Shown: positions 36,601 to 47,582 of the stretch, one piece after another | Layout: every line of letters begins with the position of its first letter | Numbering within the stretch: position 1 is the first letter of the stretch | Origin: Triplophysa rosa | Taxonomy: Eukaryota; Chordata; Actinopteri; Cypriniformes; Nemacheilidae | Assembly (NCBI RefSeq): GCF_024868665.1 | Contig: NC_079907.1 | Coordinates: 19,431,048 to 19,495,047 of the forward strand | DNA: 64,000 nt | Direction: 5' to 3' | Made by a program: the position numbers and the translations under genes | Notes under the pieces: generated by a model | Database searches by the model: none | Seen by the model: only the letters and a program-made list of their open reading frames with translations | What the model was told of the DNA's origin: nothing

Positions 36601-37580
36601 AGATAAAAGGCTTTTGTCTTTCAGAGTCATCTCACGGTCCTGAGGGAAATGGCGGTTCTGATAGCGCAGAACTTCAAAAACAAACCAGACAGAGGACACT
36701 TCTTCAGCTTACATAAGTGTGTCACTACAGCTTTCATTTTACACTCACATGAACAAAATGTTATTTAAAGACAACGTAAGATGTAATCTTGAGTAAAGTG
36801 GAATATTTGGTGAGAGAAATGGAACTTGATTTATAATAGTTTTGGTTTGACCTAAGTCTATCAATTTATCGGACTCTTTTTGTAATATTTTTACAGCAAA
36901 GACGGTGATAATGAGTTCATGAACATCATCGCAAGTGAAATCGGATTTCAGGTAAACTGCGTTTGGATGTTTTTGTTTGTGGTTTTAGTGGAGCAGAATT
37001 GACATTGTCTGATTTTTACCCTGACATCATAAACAGATCTTCAAGCTAGACCTGTGAATGCATACAAGCGGCAATTTCTGAACCGCTCTTCCGTGCAGAT
37101 CTTCTGTTTTCTTAGATTCCTCAAGAAGCATGCTGTGTATCTCTTTACGTTTTGTGCTGTATTTTGCAGGACACTGTGATCTTTCTGACCGTAGGAGAGG
37201 AAAAGGGCGCAGGGCTGTTCCTCCTCGCAGGGCCTGAGAACATCGTGACTGAACTGGGACGTCGGTAAGATACACGTCGGTTTGAATCTATTTATAGATC
37301 TCATGAAGAGATCACCTGGGTAAAGTCTTTTCCAAACTGGACTTATTCTCCAAACTTTATATATTCAATATCCTGGCAAATGCTCCAGCAGGTGTGGCTC
37401 TTTTGAAACAGATGTTTCTTTGTTTGTGTGCTGATGCACAGGGTGTCCGAGCTGCTGCAGGGTAAAGGTGCTGGAAAAGCAGGACGTTATCAGGGTAAAT
37501 CCAACAGTCTGGTGAGGAGAGCCGAAGCCGAAGCTTTACTGAAGGAGCACAGCTGCAAACTTGCCACGGTAGAGGAGTAA
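33661..37580 (+). CDS. aarsd1: Alanyl-tRNA editing protein Aarsd1
   Basis: Free-standing AlaX-type enzyme that deacylates mischarged Ser-tRNA(Ala) in the cytosol. Twelve exons: 33661-33699, 34984-35112, 35202-35361, 35625-35682, 35762-35918, 36062-36178, 36273-36403, 36478-36544, 36625-36716, 36897-36951, 37170-37264, 37442-37580; 1239 nt, 412 aa, as in human. The short first exon (MAFQCQRDSYMQE) matches the family start (human MAFWCQRDSYAREF). Zinc-binding editing motifs are intact: HMQQHTGQHLITAL (HxxxH) and MCCGTHVSNLSHLQ (Cys-x3-His). LFPEGGGQPDD and KILGTEKGKKTKTNLMFIAGNRVL are diagnostic. The C-terminal part has GLFLLAGPENIV and GKGAGKAGRYQGK. Intron 5 has a GC donor (GAGAAG|gcaagc). 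Exon 8 uses the acceptor gtgttag; the nearby aacag would break the frame. Intron 1 holds a repeat at 34054-34687. Confidence 0.97.
34054..34687. repeat. Inverted-repeat element in aarsd1 intron 1
   Basis: Left ATGGGTCAAAGACG and right CGTCTTTGACCCACAT are mirror ends about 630 bp apart. The interior is AT-rich and has an internal near-mirror TTACATTGTCATTCAGTGTAA / TTACACTGAATGACATTTTA. No coding capacity. Target duplication unclear. Confidence 0.5.
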
Positions 37581-37794
37581 ACCGGCCGTGAACTCACCGC
37601 GGTACAGGTGTAAACCAGCTGTGGTAGAGGAGTGAAGGAGTTGAGTCGGCACACACTGACACCTTCAGATGAACAGATGATTCACTTTGGAATCAAGTGA
37701 TTAGACTCCTGACAACTACAGAGATGACTGTAATCTGATTCTTTTTAAAAATGTGTGTACTATTGTATATAAACCTCATCTTAGTTTGGTGTGA

Positions 37795-37800
37795 AATAAA
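37795..37800 (+). terminator. Polyadenylation signal of aarsd1
   Basis: AATAAA about 215 bp after the stop codon, followed within 40 bp by a GT/T-rich stretch (TTTTGTGTTGTTGCTTTG). This is a plausible cleavage region. Confidence 0.6.
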
Positions 37801-37859
37801 TGGCAGGTCCCTTACCGATAAAGTTTTGTGTTGTTGCTTTGAGCTAACACACATCACAG

Positions 37860-38170
37860 TTATTATTGTTTTTTAGTTTTATTAATATTTTAAATTCGCT
37901 AATATTTTTAGATTGATAGTTTTATGTTAATTTTAGTTAAAGCAATTTTGGTATATGCTTTTGTCATTTTAGGATTTAATTGTTTATTTTTTATGCTGCT
38001 GTTTAAAAAAAATTTTAGTTTTTGTTTATTACTGTATTTCAGTTTATTTTTGAGGCGACATTTCAATTTTTCATTTAGTTTACGTTTTTCCAATAATTTT
38101 TAGGCCGATATTTAATTTAATTTCAATGAACATAAACGTTTTCTAAATTTTCATTTTAGTAATGGACAGG
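37860..38170. repeat. T-rich dispersed repeat (TTTTAGTTT motif)
   Basis: Degenerate repetitions of TTTTAGTTTTTGTT-like sequence, typical of a decayed fish repeat. No coding potential. Confidence 0.4.
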
Positions 38171-39015
38171 CCTAGTGGTCCATTATTTGTCATGAAGGAT
38201 GAGACGACAAAATGCCAGAACAGATTAGATTTAGGAATAAAGATACAAAGATACTTCATGTTAAAATGATAAAGGAAGAGTTTTAGATCTAAATATAAGA
38301 CTCATTAATAGCTTGCCCTCGTTCTGTTCTCAACAAACCTAAAAATCTACATTTGCTGAATTTCCAAGCTGCTGTTTTCGGGAATAAAAGTGGATGGTGT
38401 TTTCTATACCGCCAAGCTCTAAACAGGACAAAACAACATTATAAACGTGTCATAAAAAGACATTGCAAGTTATCTGAAGTCAAAGCCTTGTGTGTGGAAC
38501 AGGCCGAAATGTAACTTTGCAAAAATCCGTGAAACATCTTTTGCATTAAAAGTCATACAGGGTTTGGAACGTTGTTCGTTTTTTTTAAAAAGAACTGTTC
38601 CACAGGACAGAGTTTTAAACTCAATCTAGAGTCGTAGCAGGGTGTTTAAAGTTTATCGTGAAATTAAATAAATTGAAGCTATTAAAACAATCCTCCAATG
38701 CATGTAGATTAAAGAGGACATGGATTGTGATTTTAATGTGCGACAGAAAACAACACTGGACGAGTTTTATTTTCAGTATTTTATTAAAAAATAGAATATT
38801 ACTCAAAACATCCAAAAAAATACACGTTAAGGACAAAATGAGTCCTCTTAAAGATACGCACTTCTATTCTCTCGGTTCTCAAAAAAGAACTTGTTTTGTC
38901 AAATACAAAACCTCATTTAGACCCAAAGGATCTAACATATAAAAATCCTAAAAGACTCTTACACAAGTCTTACACAACAACAGACGCACAGTGTTGCTGT
39001 ATGTGTTTCAGTCTT
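38171..39015 (-). other. Non-coding interval, likely 3' UTR of g6pc1 copy A
   Basis: No exon recognised on the plus strand. The minus strand directly follows the stop at 39016. Several TTTATT motifs between 38760 and 38800 would be AATAAA signals for the g6pc1 gene. Confidence 0.45.
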
Positions 39016-40980
39016 TCACAGGTGTTTTTTGCTCTGTGAAGCAAGAGCTCCAGACACGCAGTATGGGATGATGCTGACGGTGGCCAGAGGGACGGTTGCA
39101 CTTTTGCAGAACGACAGGAGGTAGAAGAGAGCGGCCGTGTGTGTGGGAGGTTTGATGGAGTCGAACAGGTGAAGCAGGAACAGAGAGGCGGCGATACAGG
39201 CCGTCCTGATGCCGGCGCTGGTGCTCTTCTTGCTCTCGGTGTAGAGCGGAGAGTGAAGGCCGAGCCCCAGACCGAACAGCGTGCCCATGTTTCTCAGGAG
39301 ACTGGCGAACGGTGTGGAGTCCATGTGGACCCAGGCTGGATTGACGCACCACTTCTGAGCTTTCTCCAGCGTCCAGAGCAGATCCACACCCAGAACCTTC
39401 AGCAGCACGTAGAAGCCCAAGGCGAAAGAGAGCAGGAACAGAGTCATGTTGAAATAATTCTTCAGACTGGCGCTGTAGATCCACTGCTGTCTGTTAAAGG
39501 CCTCCGCCACGATCATGCCTGCAAAAACACAATAACAAGTACTTTCAAATGTATTTTCTGCTTGAAACGTGTGGTGTGTGTTCAGGTGGGTTTGAAGGTG
39601 CTTCGGAGAAAAGTCAGATATGACATTAAATGTAAAAACAAACCATTTTTAAAGGCACACCCTGTTGAAAAAACCAGCATATGCTGGGTTAGGTATGTTT
39701 TGATGCAGCTTAAACCAGCTATGGACCAGCACATGACCAGTTTAAACCAGCATCAAAACATACCAAACCAGCATATGCTGGTTTTTTCAACAGGGCACTC
39801 ACACGTAAAGGTTCTGACTTCGTTTTATTACATTTAGTGGTATGAATTCTGTGAAACACAAGTCTATGAAATACAACTTTTACAATTCATTTTTGGTGTT
39901 TTTGAGATATTTGTGCCACTTGACAGTCTTCGTTTTTCTGTGCATTTTAAAACGGTTCTTTTCAGCAATGGCATACAAAAACCATTTTTAGTTCCACAAA
40001 GAACCTTTTTATTTGTAACCTTTACCATGCGTGCAACAATGAATGGCACAGCCTGACAAAGAACATTTTTGACTTTCACGAGAAAAGCTTCCACTTAGTC
40101 TTCTGTGTTCCAGAAATAGAAATTGTCATTTGATGGTGATTCATCAGTTCTGGGACGGTTTTCTGTGACACTGACCTGAAATGACACCGGCGATGACCTG
40201 ATGTGGAAAATGAGCTGCGATGAAGACTCGTGAGAGACACACACAGACCTGCACCGTCCAGAACATCGTCCAGAGCGAAGCACGCAAGTACCTGAAGTTA
40301 AAAACACACATGTGGTAAATATCATAAAGCTTTAATACATGAAAATATATAGTCATTCATTACATTTAAAAGACTTACAGGCTCTTAGATGAGGATTTCT
40401 TCTGTTTGCTCAGCATTATGGTCAGGATGGACGTGACCAGCGTGTAGTAAACACAAGCAGCACCCATAGCGTGACCTGATGGACTACCTGCATCAGGAAG
40501 CGAGTGAGCGATCAAAGCTGTGCTTTTCATGCAGGTTGAGGAGTGTTTCGTGTGTGTTACGCACCTGGGCCGGTCTCACAGGTCATGGGATACTGCTCAA
40601 TGTGAGGTGCAGAGCTGTTTGTGTAGTAAGAAGCCTCTTGGACCCACCAGTATGGACGTTCTCCAAACAAGATCCTTCAAAAACAAAAGTCATCATTAGG
40701 TCACGAGATTTAACAGAATCCTGCTCTTTAATGAAACACTGCGCTCATACCATTTGAATACCAGATTGAGCCAGTCTCCAATAACCGCCACCCATATGAG
40801 CTTGATGCCCACGGATTCTTTCAGGTGGAACCAGATGGGAAAGAAGATGAAGAAGGTGTTCCTCAGATCCGCTGCGAAGGAGACGAAGAGAAACCAGCCC
40901 TGGGCGTCTTTGTAATGGTTTTGCAGGTAGTGTGTGCTGCTCACCCCGAACCCGTGCAGCGTGTCCATCACACCGTCCAT
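39016..40980 (-). CDS. g6pc1a.1: Glucose-6-phosphatase catalytic subunit, copy A
   Basis: ER membrane enzyme that hydrolyses glucose-6-phosphate to glucose in the last step of gluconeogenesis and glycogenolysis. Five exons: 40980-40751, 40674-40565, 40487-40379, 40291-40176, 39518-39016; 1068 nt, 355 aa (human 357). Catalytic phosphatase motifs are complete: [12 protein letters not shown] (Lys, Arg), GSPSGHAMG (His) and [12 protein letters not shown] (Arg, phosphoenzyme His). The protein is hydrophobic with about nine membrane segments and ends KKHL, a KKxx ER-retrieval signal. The first ATG in frame is at 40980; the upstream TTG is not used as a start. A TATA box sits about 60 bp upstream. 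Copy B begins 1.8 kb away in the opposite direction. Paralogue numbering follows the zebrafish tandem pair and could be swapped. Confidence 0.95.
39660..39795. mobile_element. Palindromic MITE (AACCAGCATATGCTGG)
   Basis: Ends CCCTGTTGAAAAAACCAGCA and its exact mirror TGCTGGTTTTTTCAACAGGG, with TATGCTGG extending inward and a second inverted pair (GGTATGTTTTGATG / CATCAAAACATACC). 136 bp in g6pc1 copy A intron 4. Non-coding. Confidence 0.85.
39940..40080. repeat. Degraded 'AGAACC' palindromic MITE
   Basis: Contains AACGGTTCTTTTCAGCAATG, GTTCCACAAAGAACC and ACAAAGAACATTTTTG in the arrangement of the copy at 22639-22850. Ends are poorly preserved. Confidence 0.4.
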
Positions 40981-41041
40981 ATTTTTCAAGGTTTATTCAA
41001 ATGCTTGCTGAAGAATGATTGACTCTGCACACGCCGCCTCT

Positions 41042-41050
41042 GCTTTTATA
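41042..41050 (-). promoter_or_regulatory. TATA box of g6pc1 copy A
   Basis: The minus strand reads GGGTATAAAAGCAG, a strong TATA element, about 62-70 bp upstream of the ATG at 40980. This leaves room for a short 5' UTR. It fits the TATA-containing, hormone-regulated promoters known for G6PC1 genes. Confidence 0.7.
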
Positions 41051-41059
41051 CCCGCAGAC

Positions 41060-42774
41060 CCACCACCAGAACGCATGGACAGAGCGATCTTTGAACCTTG
41101 AGCACATGTGTAATAAAACACAGAGGAACACAGAAATAAGCCGTCAGAGTTAAGAGAGTGTTTGTCCAGCAGATAACACACAAACAAGTTCAGGAGAGGG
41201 AGAGGACTACACTGTTTACTGTTTACTGACTTTCTGCATATCTATTGTGTTTTATCACCAAGAACACTTCTGTTTGTATGGTTATGGATGAATCTCATTA
41301 ATAATATTCTCACATTTTTATGTTGTTAGCATAAACTCGGACTTGAAATTTGGTTTAGTTCTTATACAAACATTAATTCAGGCGCATTTTCTTCTTGTAG
41401 ATGTCATTTTCATGATGCGTCTGGATTTTGACTGTTTAGTTTCAAATTTTTATTTTATTTTTCAATTTCTCATTACATTGTTATTATTTGATTGAAATTT
41501 GATTTATACTGCAGTATCAAACAAGAGAACTCGTGGGAAAAAAAGTTGCCTTCCAAAAAAACCTGTCAGCTGTGGTTGCCAGAAATATCTGTAAATTACG
41601 GAAACATCTATTTACTGTATTTTTACCACAAATTTAAAGTTTTACGTTGAACTTAAAAAACAATGTTAGCATTATTTTAAAAGTGGCATCTTGTTGACAC
41701 ATGTTATGCAAAGTCCACAGTAAAAATATAGTATATCATACTTTATATTTCCAAAAATGATCATTATTTTACAGTGCAATGATTTTACAGTAATGACTTG
41801 CCGTTTTACAGTTTTCACTGCAAACTTTTTACAGTAAATTACTGTAGTACAATGATATGATTCACAACCAATAGGTCTATTATCGTGACACATGATGTTT
41901 TTTTCATTAATGCAAACTGGTGGGAGTGAAGGCGGGCCAATTCTCAGTCATCTTTATACTATATATGAGATTAATAATGTCTCTCGAAATGCATAAAAAT
42001 GGTATAATTGATGTTTCAAAATCAATATGTTTTTTTCTCTCACAGTGTCCAAAACAAACAACATTTCTCTGATTGATCTGTTAGCCTACGTCATGTTTTA
42101 CTTTTGCAGAACTAAAGCAAACAGTTCAGAATTGGCCTGTTCAAACTACTGGAATCATATCGCTGTCAGACAGGCATTCCTCTGACTGCTTACATAAGCA
42201 ATCCCTCGTTTGTATTGAACCGCATTGTTTACTTGTGTGTTAGATACAGTACGCAAAAAACATACTGACAGGAGGTTGGACTTTGCTTCCATAAAAGTAA
42301 AAAAAAAACACTTTATGTCTCCATATTTCACTATGACTGTTTGGAACAGTTGTCGTCTCTGAGATTCTGAATGCTGAGACTGTCAACAAAACATATGGCA
42401 CGGATCAGAGGAAAACACATTATCAGAGATTCAGTGACATCAATGAGGTTTGTTGTACTAACCACCTTTTTCCTATTGACAGACAGATCATTTAAAACTG
42501 TCGTTTGCATTAAACATGTCATCACTGTGACATCACCGAGGTCACATCTGAGGACTAGGCCAATCAGTGTGTCCATTCGTGATTTGATCGGTATCATCAC
42601 GGTGAAAGGTCACGAGATGTGAGGGTCCCCGGGTTCTCCAGCAGACATGCAAACAAACCAAAGATAGCCTTGAATAAAGTCCAGAAAACTAGACGTCAAG
42701 AGAACTGGCAGCCTGCCGCTGTATCTCCAGTGTAGCTTCCGAGCACTCTTCCGTCCTGATCTCAGCCTGCAGAG
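41060..42774. promoter_or_regulatory. Divergent intergenic region between the two g6pc1 copies
   Basis: About 1.7 kb shared upstream DNA. The middle (about 41560-41850) is a decayed repeat rich in TTTACAGTAA-type words. The copy B side has two TGACATCA-type sequences (near 42436 and 42530), one base from a CRE/AP-1 site, and GAATAAAGTCC at about 42671 as a weak TATA-like element. No coding exon is seen. Roles are inferred from position. Confidence 0.45.
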
Positions 42775-45700
42775 ATGGACCTGCTTCACAGCTGGGGCGT
42801 AAACGTCGCCGTCCATCTTCAGACGGAGCACGGAAACTTTGAGAAGCTCTTTCACTGGGTCTCCTCGGTGGCAGATCTCCACACCACCTTCTTTGTGTTT
42901 TTTCCCATTTGGTTTCATCTGCGGAGAGATGTGGGTGTTAAACTCATTTGGGTGGCTGTGGTGGGAGACTGGCTGAACCTCGTTCTGAAATGGTGAGATG
43001 CTCTTTTGTGTGGTCCTTAATGTTATAACTTAAACTTGTAATATCACAGTCGTGGTCTAATGGTTAGAGAGTCGGACTAGTGACCAGAAGGTTGCCGGTT
43101 CGATCCCCAGGGCCGGCGGGTAACGACTGAGGTGCCCTTGAGCAAGGCACCTTACCCCTACTTGCTCCCCGGGCGCTGCAGTGATAACTGCCCACTGCTC
43201 CGGGTGTACGTGTGTTCACCACTTGCTGTGCGTTTGTTCACTGCTCTCTGGATGGGTTAAATGCAGAGTCACATTTGGGGTATGGGTCACCATACTTGAC
43301 AAATAATTGAATTATATATATATATTATATAAAGTTGGGTTGATTCAGTCATGTTAAACATTCAACTTGAATAAAAGCAGTTCATTAAACAGATGAAGCA
43401 CATGCTTTGGCGCATGAGATCATTTTTAGAGTGTACTTTCCGAAATGGGCCGAACATTACAAATGCATTATGTGATTATTCCTGTATGTCCTGTTGCTTC
43501 CACGTGATTCAAGGTTCAATGATAAATTGATGCATCTCCATCAATAATTGTAAGGGACATTATGAAGAATTAAGATTATTTTTTCAAGGTCAACATTGTA
43601 TGTTTTTTCTCTGGGATTGAGCACGTAACCTTTGTGCAATGCAATGCTTTGCAACTGAGCTCCAGGAACTTAAAGCATACATATACATAAGCTATACTGT
43701 AAATAAAGTTTACTAATTGGTTTTGATATTGACAGGGTGTTATTTGGCGAGCGTCCTTACTGGTGGGTCCATGAGACCAGATTTTACGGTCCCATCAAAC
43801 ATCCAGAACTAAAGCAGTTCCCCATCACATGTGAAACTGGACCAGGTATCTTCACATAATTATTCGATTGCTGTCTGGAATACTTGATTCTGATTGGTCA
43901 ATGATAGCTTTATCAAATCATTTTATCTCACGACTGCTAAACTGTATAATTGACAGATGTGACCAATTCCACATACACTGGGGCAAATAAGTATTTGATA
44001 CACTGCCGATTTTTCAAGTTTTCCCACTTACAAAGAATGGAGAGATATGTAATTTTCATCGTAGGTACACCTCAATTGTGAGAGACAGAATGTAAAAAAA
44101 TCCAGAAAATCCCATTGTATGATTTTTAAATAATTAATTTCCATTTTATTGCATGAAATAAGTATTTGATCACCTACCAACCAGCAAGAATTCTGGCTCT
44201 CACCTTGAAGAAGCCCTCCTGTCCTCCACTCATTACCTGTATTAATTGCACCTGTTTGAACTCATTACCTGTATAAAAGACACCTGTCCACACACTCAAT
44301 CAATCAGACTCCAACCTCTCCACTATTGGCAAGACCAAAGAGCTGTCTAAGGACACCAGGGACAAAATTGTAGACCTGCACAAAGCTGGGATGGGCTATA
44401 GGACAATGGGCAAACAGCTTTGTGAGAAGGCAACAACTGTTGGCGCAATTATTATAAAATGGAAGAAATTCAAGATGACTGTCAATCTCCCCCAGACTGG
44501 GGCTCCATGCAAGATCTCGCATCGTTGAGTGTCAATGATCCTGAGAAAGGTGAGTGATCAGCCTAGAACTACACGGGAGGACATGGTCAATGACCTGAAG
44601 AGAGCTGGGACCACAGTCTCAACGGTTACCATTAGTAACACACTACACAGCCATGGGTTAAAATCATGCAGAGCACGCAAGGTCCCCCTGCTCAAGCCAG
44701 CACATGTCCAGACCCGTCTGAAGTTTGCCAAAGACCATCTGGATGATCCAGAGGAGGCATGGGAGAAGGTCATGTGGTCAGATGAGACCAAAATATAACT
44801 TTTTGGTATAAACGCCACTCGCCGTGTTTGGAGGAAGAAGGATGAGTACAATCCCAAGAACACCATCCCAGCCGTGAAGCATGGGGGTGGAAACATCATG
44901 CTTTGGGGGGCTTTTCTGCCAAGGTTACAGGACGACTGCACCGTATTGAGGGGAGGATGGATGGGGCAATGTATCGCGAGATTTTGGGCAACAACCTCCT
45001 TCCCTCAGTAAGAGCATTGAAGATGGGTCGTGGCTGGGTCTTCCAGCATGACAATGACCCCAAACACACAGCCAGGGCAACTAAGGACTGGCCCCGTAAG
45101 AAGCATTTCAAGGTCCTGGAGTGGCCTAGCCAGTCTCCAGACCTGAACCCAATAGAAAATCTATGGAGGGAGCTGAAACTCCGTGTTGCCCAGCGACAGC
45201 CCCTAAACCTGAAACATCTGGAGAAAGACCTGTATGGAGGAGTGGGCCAAAATCCCTGCTGCAGTGTGTGCAAACCTGGTCAAGAACTACAGGAAACGTC
45301 TGACCTCTGTAATTGTAAACAAGGGTTTCTGTACCAAATATTAAGTTCTATTTTTCTATTGTATCAAATACTTATTTCATGCAATAAAATAAAAATTAAT
45401 TATTTAAAAATCATACAATGTGATTTTCTGGATTTTTTTTACTTTTCTGTCTCTTGAGGTGTACCTACGATGAACATTACAGATCTCTCCATTCTTTGTA
45501 AGTGGGAAAACTTGAAAAATAGGCAGTGTATTAAATACTTATTTGCCCCACTGTATCTGTGCTGGTTTCACGCGTCCTGTAACACGCTTTAATGTTATAA
45601 AATCATTTAATCACAAAGCCATATCTCATGTCCAATCATTGATTGATTTATTGGGGTAATAAATGGGATCATGCACAGTCAGTCGGTCGTTATTGCAAAA

Positions 45701-47582
45701 AGATTGTCTGACTGTGAGCAATCTCTTATTCCTTCACATTGAATCTCTAAACTAAGCTTGCTCCGTGGGGTTATGTAAGGAGAGGTTATGTGGCAATGGG
45801 TCTAATCCTGGTTATCATTTCTCTTTAAATCAAGTAATTCGTATTACATATCAGAGTACTGCTGCCAAGAGTCCATTCATTCCTAACCTCATTTATTACC
45901 CAAATGGCTAATTATTATGCCAGAGGAGAACTGGTCCTCCTGGCTGAGACTGGTTTTTTCTCCATTGAGTTTTGGTTCCTTGACACCATTGACAAATAGA
46001 ATAAAAAAATAGAAGACTGCTGATATTAGATTCTGAAAATTCCATTAACATTGTTTAATTGGTATGGTCCTCTTTGTTTGCATTCTTTACACTTAATTTT
46101 CCTCTTTCGTGTCTTCTTTTTCATGTAAAGCTGCTTGGAAACAATGCAACATTGTTAAAACACTATGTAAATAAACTTTAATTGAATTAAATTATCCGAC
46201 CTTGAAGGAGGAGTTCACTTCTGTATGTACAGTATGTTGTGTAAAGTGTATATATTGTTGTTTATGCATATTGTAGATTTTCCATATCTTGTTGCTTGTA
46301 CTGCCATGGCCAAGAGTCTTGTACCTAAGAATTTCACCATCAGTACACTTGTGTACATGATGTGTTACAATAAAGAGATTTGATTAGATTTTTTGACTTC
46401 AAAAGAAGCCCCCATTGACTTTCCATAGTCATTTTTATCCCTACTATGGAAAGTCAATGGGGGTTTATTTTGAAGTGAACTGCTCCTTTCATGCTTTTAA
46501 AACTCACTATAACTGGCATTGTATTTGGTGTTGGGTTCCACGTTGTTAGCAGTTTAAGATCACACCAGATCATTTTGGATCTTTAATTTGGCACTATGAA
46601 GGTAGAGAGAGAACACATGTCTGTTTAGTGTCACAGCTCATATTTGTCTGGTTGCTTTGTTTTAAGGTAGCCCATCGGGTCACGCCATGGGCTCGGCAGG
46701 GGTTGGGTATGTGATGGTCACTGCGCTACTTTCCATCGCTGCAGAAAGAAAAAGACAAGCTCTGCGCTACAGGTGAGCTGGACACATTTCACGTCTCGTC
46801 TCTTTCTGTGACCTTCATTAGAAAATGATGAGCATGTACCGTACACAATGTTGTGTTGCACATGTGACAGTAATATCTCCTGTCAGGTTTTTACAGTTGA
46901 TGCTCTGGACGCTGCTGGGCTTTGTGGAATTGCTAGTTTGCATGTCTAGAGTTTATCTGGCAGCCCATTTTCCACACCAAGTCATCAGCGGAGTTATGTC
47001 AGGTATGTTTCTTTTTCATTCTGTCTTGATTTGTTGCTTCCACACCAGATCATTCATTTCTGAGCTCTTGCTCTTTTCCTACCAGGTATAATTGTGGCAG
47101 AAATATTCTCCAGACAGCAGTGGATCTACAGCGCTGGTCTGAAGAAATACATGAGCATGACTCTGTTCCTGCTGTCTTTCGCCGTGGGCTTCTACGCGCT
47201 GCTGAAGGTTCTGGGTGTGGATCTGCTCTGGACGCTGGAGAAAGCTCAGAAGTGGTGCGTCAATCCAGAATGGGTCCTTATGGACTCCACCCCTTTCGCC
47301 AGCCTCCTGCGGAACATGGGCACGCTGTTCGGTCTGGGGCTCGGTCTTCACTTGTCGTGCCGCAGGGTAAACAACAGCGCCTCCTTCACGTTCGGAAGAA
47401 TTTGTGTTTCATTGGTACTGCTGCAGGTGCTGGACTCCTTGACGTTTTCCTCGACCAACCAATTCCTTTTCTACCTTCTGTCATTCTGCAAGAGCGCCGC
47501 TGCCCCGGTGCTGCCCACCGCTCTCGTTCCTGCTGCATTCGCCTGGATTTCTCAAAGGAGCGAAGAGAAAAAGGACATGTAA
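42775..47582 (+). CDS. g6pc1a.2: Glucose-6-phosphatase catalytic subunit, copy B
   Basis: Second G6PC1 paralogue, with the same ER glucose-6-phosphatase reaction. Five exons: 42775-42992, 43736-43845, 46667-46772, 46887-47002, 47086-47582; 1047 nt, 348 aa. Exon phases match copy A exactly. Catalytic motifs are intact: [21 protein letters not shown] and [12 protein letters not shown]. The N-terminus ([16 protein letters not shown]) and last 80 residues differ strongly from copy A, while the first half of exon 5 is almost the same. It ends KKDM, still a KKxx ER-retrieval motif. Intron 1 carries a SINE and intron 2 a Tc1 transposon, making this gene longer than copy A. Paralogue numbering is tentative. 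Confidence 0.94.
43047..43306 (+). mobile_element. tRNA-derived SINE
   Basis: Starts with a tRNA-like head: A-box region TGGTCTAATGGTTAGAGAGT and B box GGTTCGATCCC near 43097, spaced as in a tRNA gene. A conserved body follows (GAGGTGCCCTTGAGCAAGGC, ACCTTACCCC) and a tail near ATTTGGGGTATGGGTCACCATAC. It lies in g6pc1 copy B intron 1. The tRNA part lacks a complete cloverleaf, so it is not a tRNA gene. Confidence 0.85.
43976..45553 (+). mobile_element. Tc1-like DNA transposon (inactive)
   Basis: 1578 bp in g6pc1 copy B intron 2. The ends CACTGGGGCAAATAAGTATT and AATACTTATTTGCCCCACTG begin inverted repeats of about 195 bp that stay alike through AAGTTTTCCCACTTACAAAG, TCATCGTAGGTACACCTCAA and TGCATGAAATAAGTATTTGA. 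A TA duplication flanks it (43974-43975, 45554-45555). A broken transposase lies inside. Similar ends are familiar from Tc1 elements shared by many fishes. Confidence 0.95.
44325..45330 (+). pseudogene. Tc1 transposase, multiply broken
   Basis: Reads through the helix-turn-helix part ([18 protein letters not shown]), a stop at about 44527, the second DNA-binding part ([12 protein letters not shown]), the first catalytic Asp (VMWSDETKI) and a TAA directly after it. After a frameshift near 44900 the rest reads [15 protein letters not shown] and [11 protein letters not shown]. The second Asp and the Glu keep the DD34E spacing. At least two stops and one frameshift exclude an active enzyme. Confidence 0.9.
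45895..46195. repeat. LINE-like 3' tail repeat
   Basis: Contains GAGGAGAACTGGTCCTCCTG, TTTTTTCTCCATTGAG and GCTGCTTGGAAACAATGCAA, then CACTATGTAAATAAACTTTAATTGAATT. This order is typical of the 3' end of a fish L2/CR1-type LINE with a short ATTGAA-type tail. The body of the element is absent. Confidence 0.5.
46395..46492. repeat. Short palindromic MITE remnant
   Basis: Mirror arms GACTTCAAAAGAAGCCCCCATTGACTTTCCATAG (left) and its right counterpart CTATGGAAAGTCAATGGGGGTTTATTTTGAAGTG lie around a short centre. It matches the core of the 52205-52545 family and sits in g6pc1 copy B intron 2. Confidence 0.6.

Noticed and set aside
39008..39484. Long frames overlapping g6pc1 last exons in other frames (also 39139-39837 and 47120-47617)
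   Set aside because: GC-rich shadow frames over conserved coding exons; they lack independent motifs and cross splice junctions.
43047..43120. Possible tRNA gene
   Set aside because: It has good A- and B-box sequences but no complete cloverleaf pairing, and it continues into a SINE body and tail.
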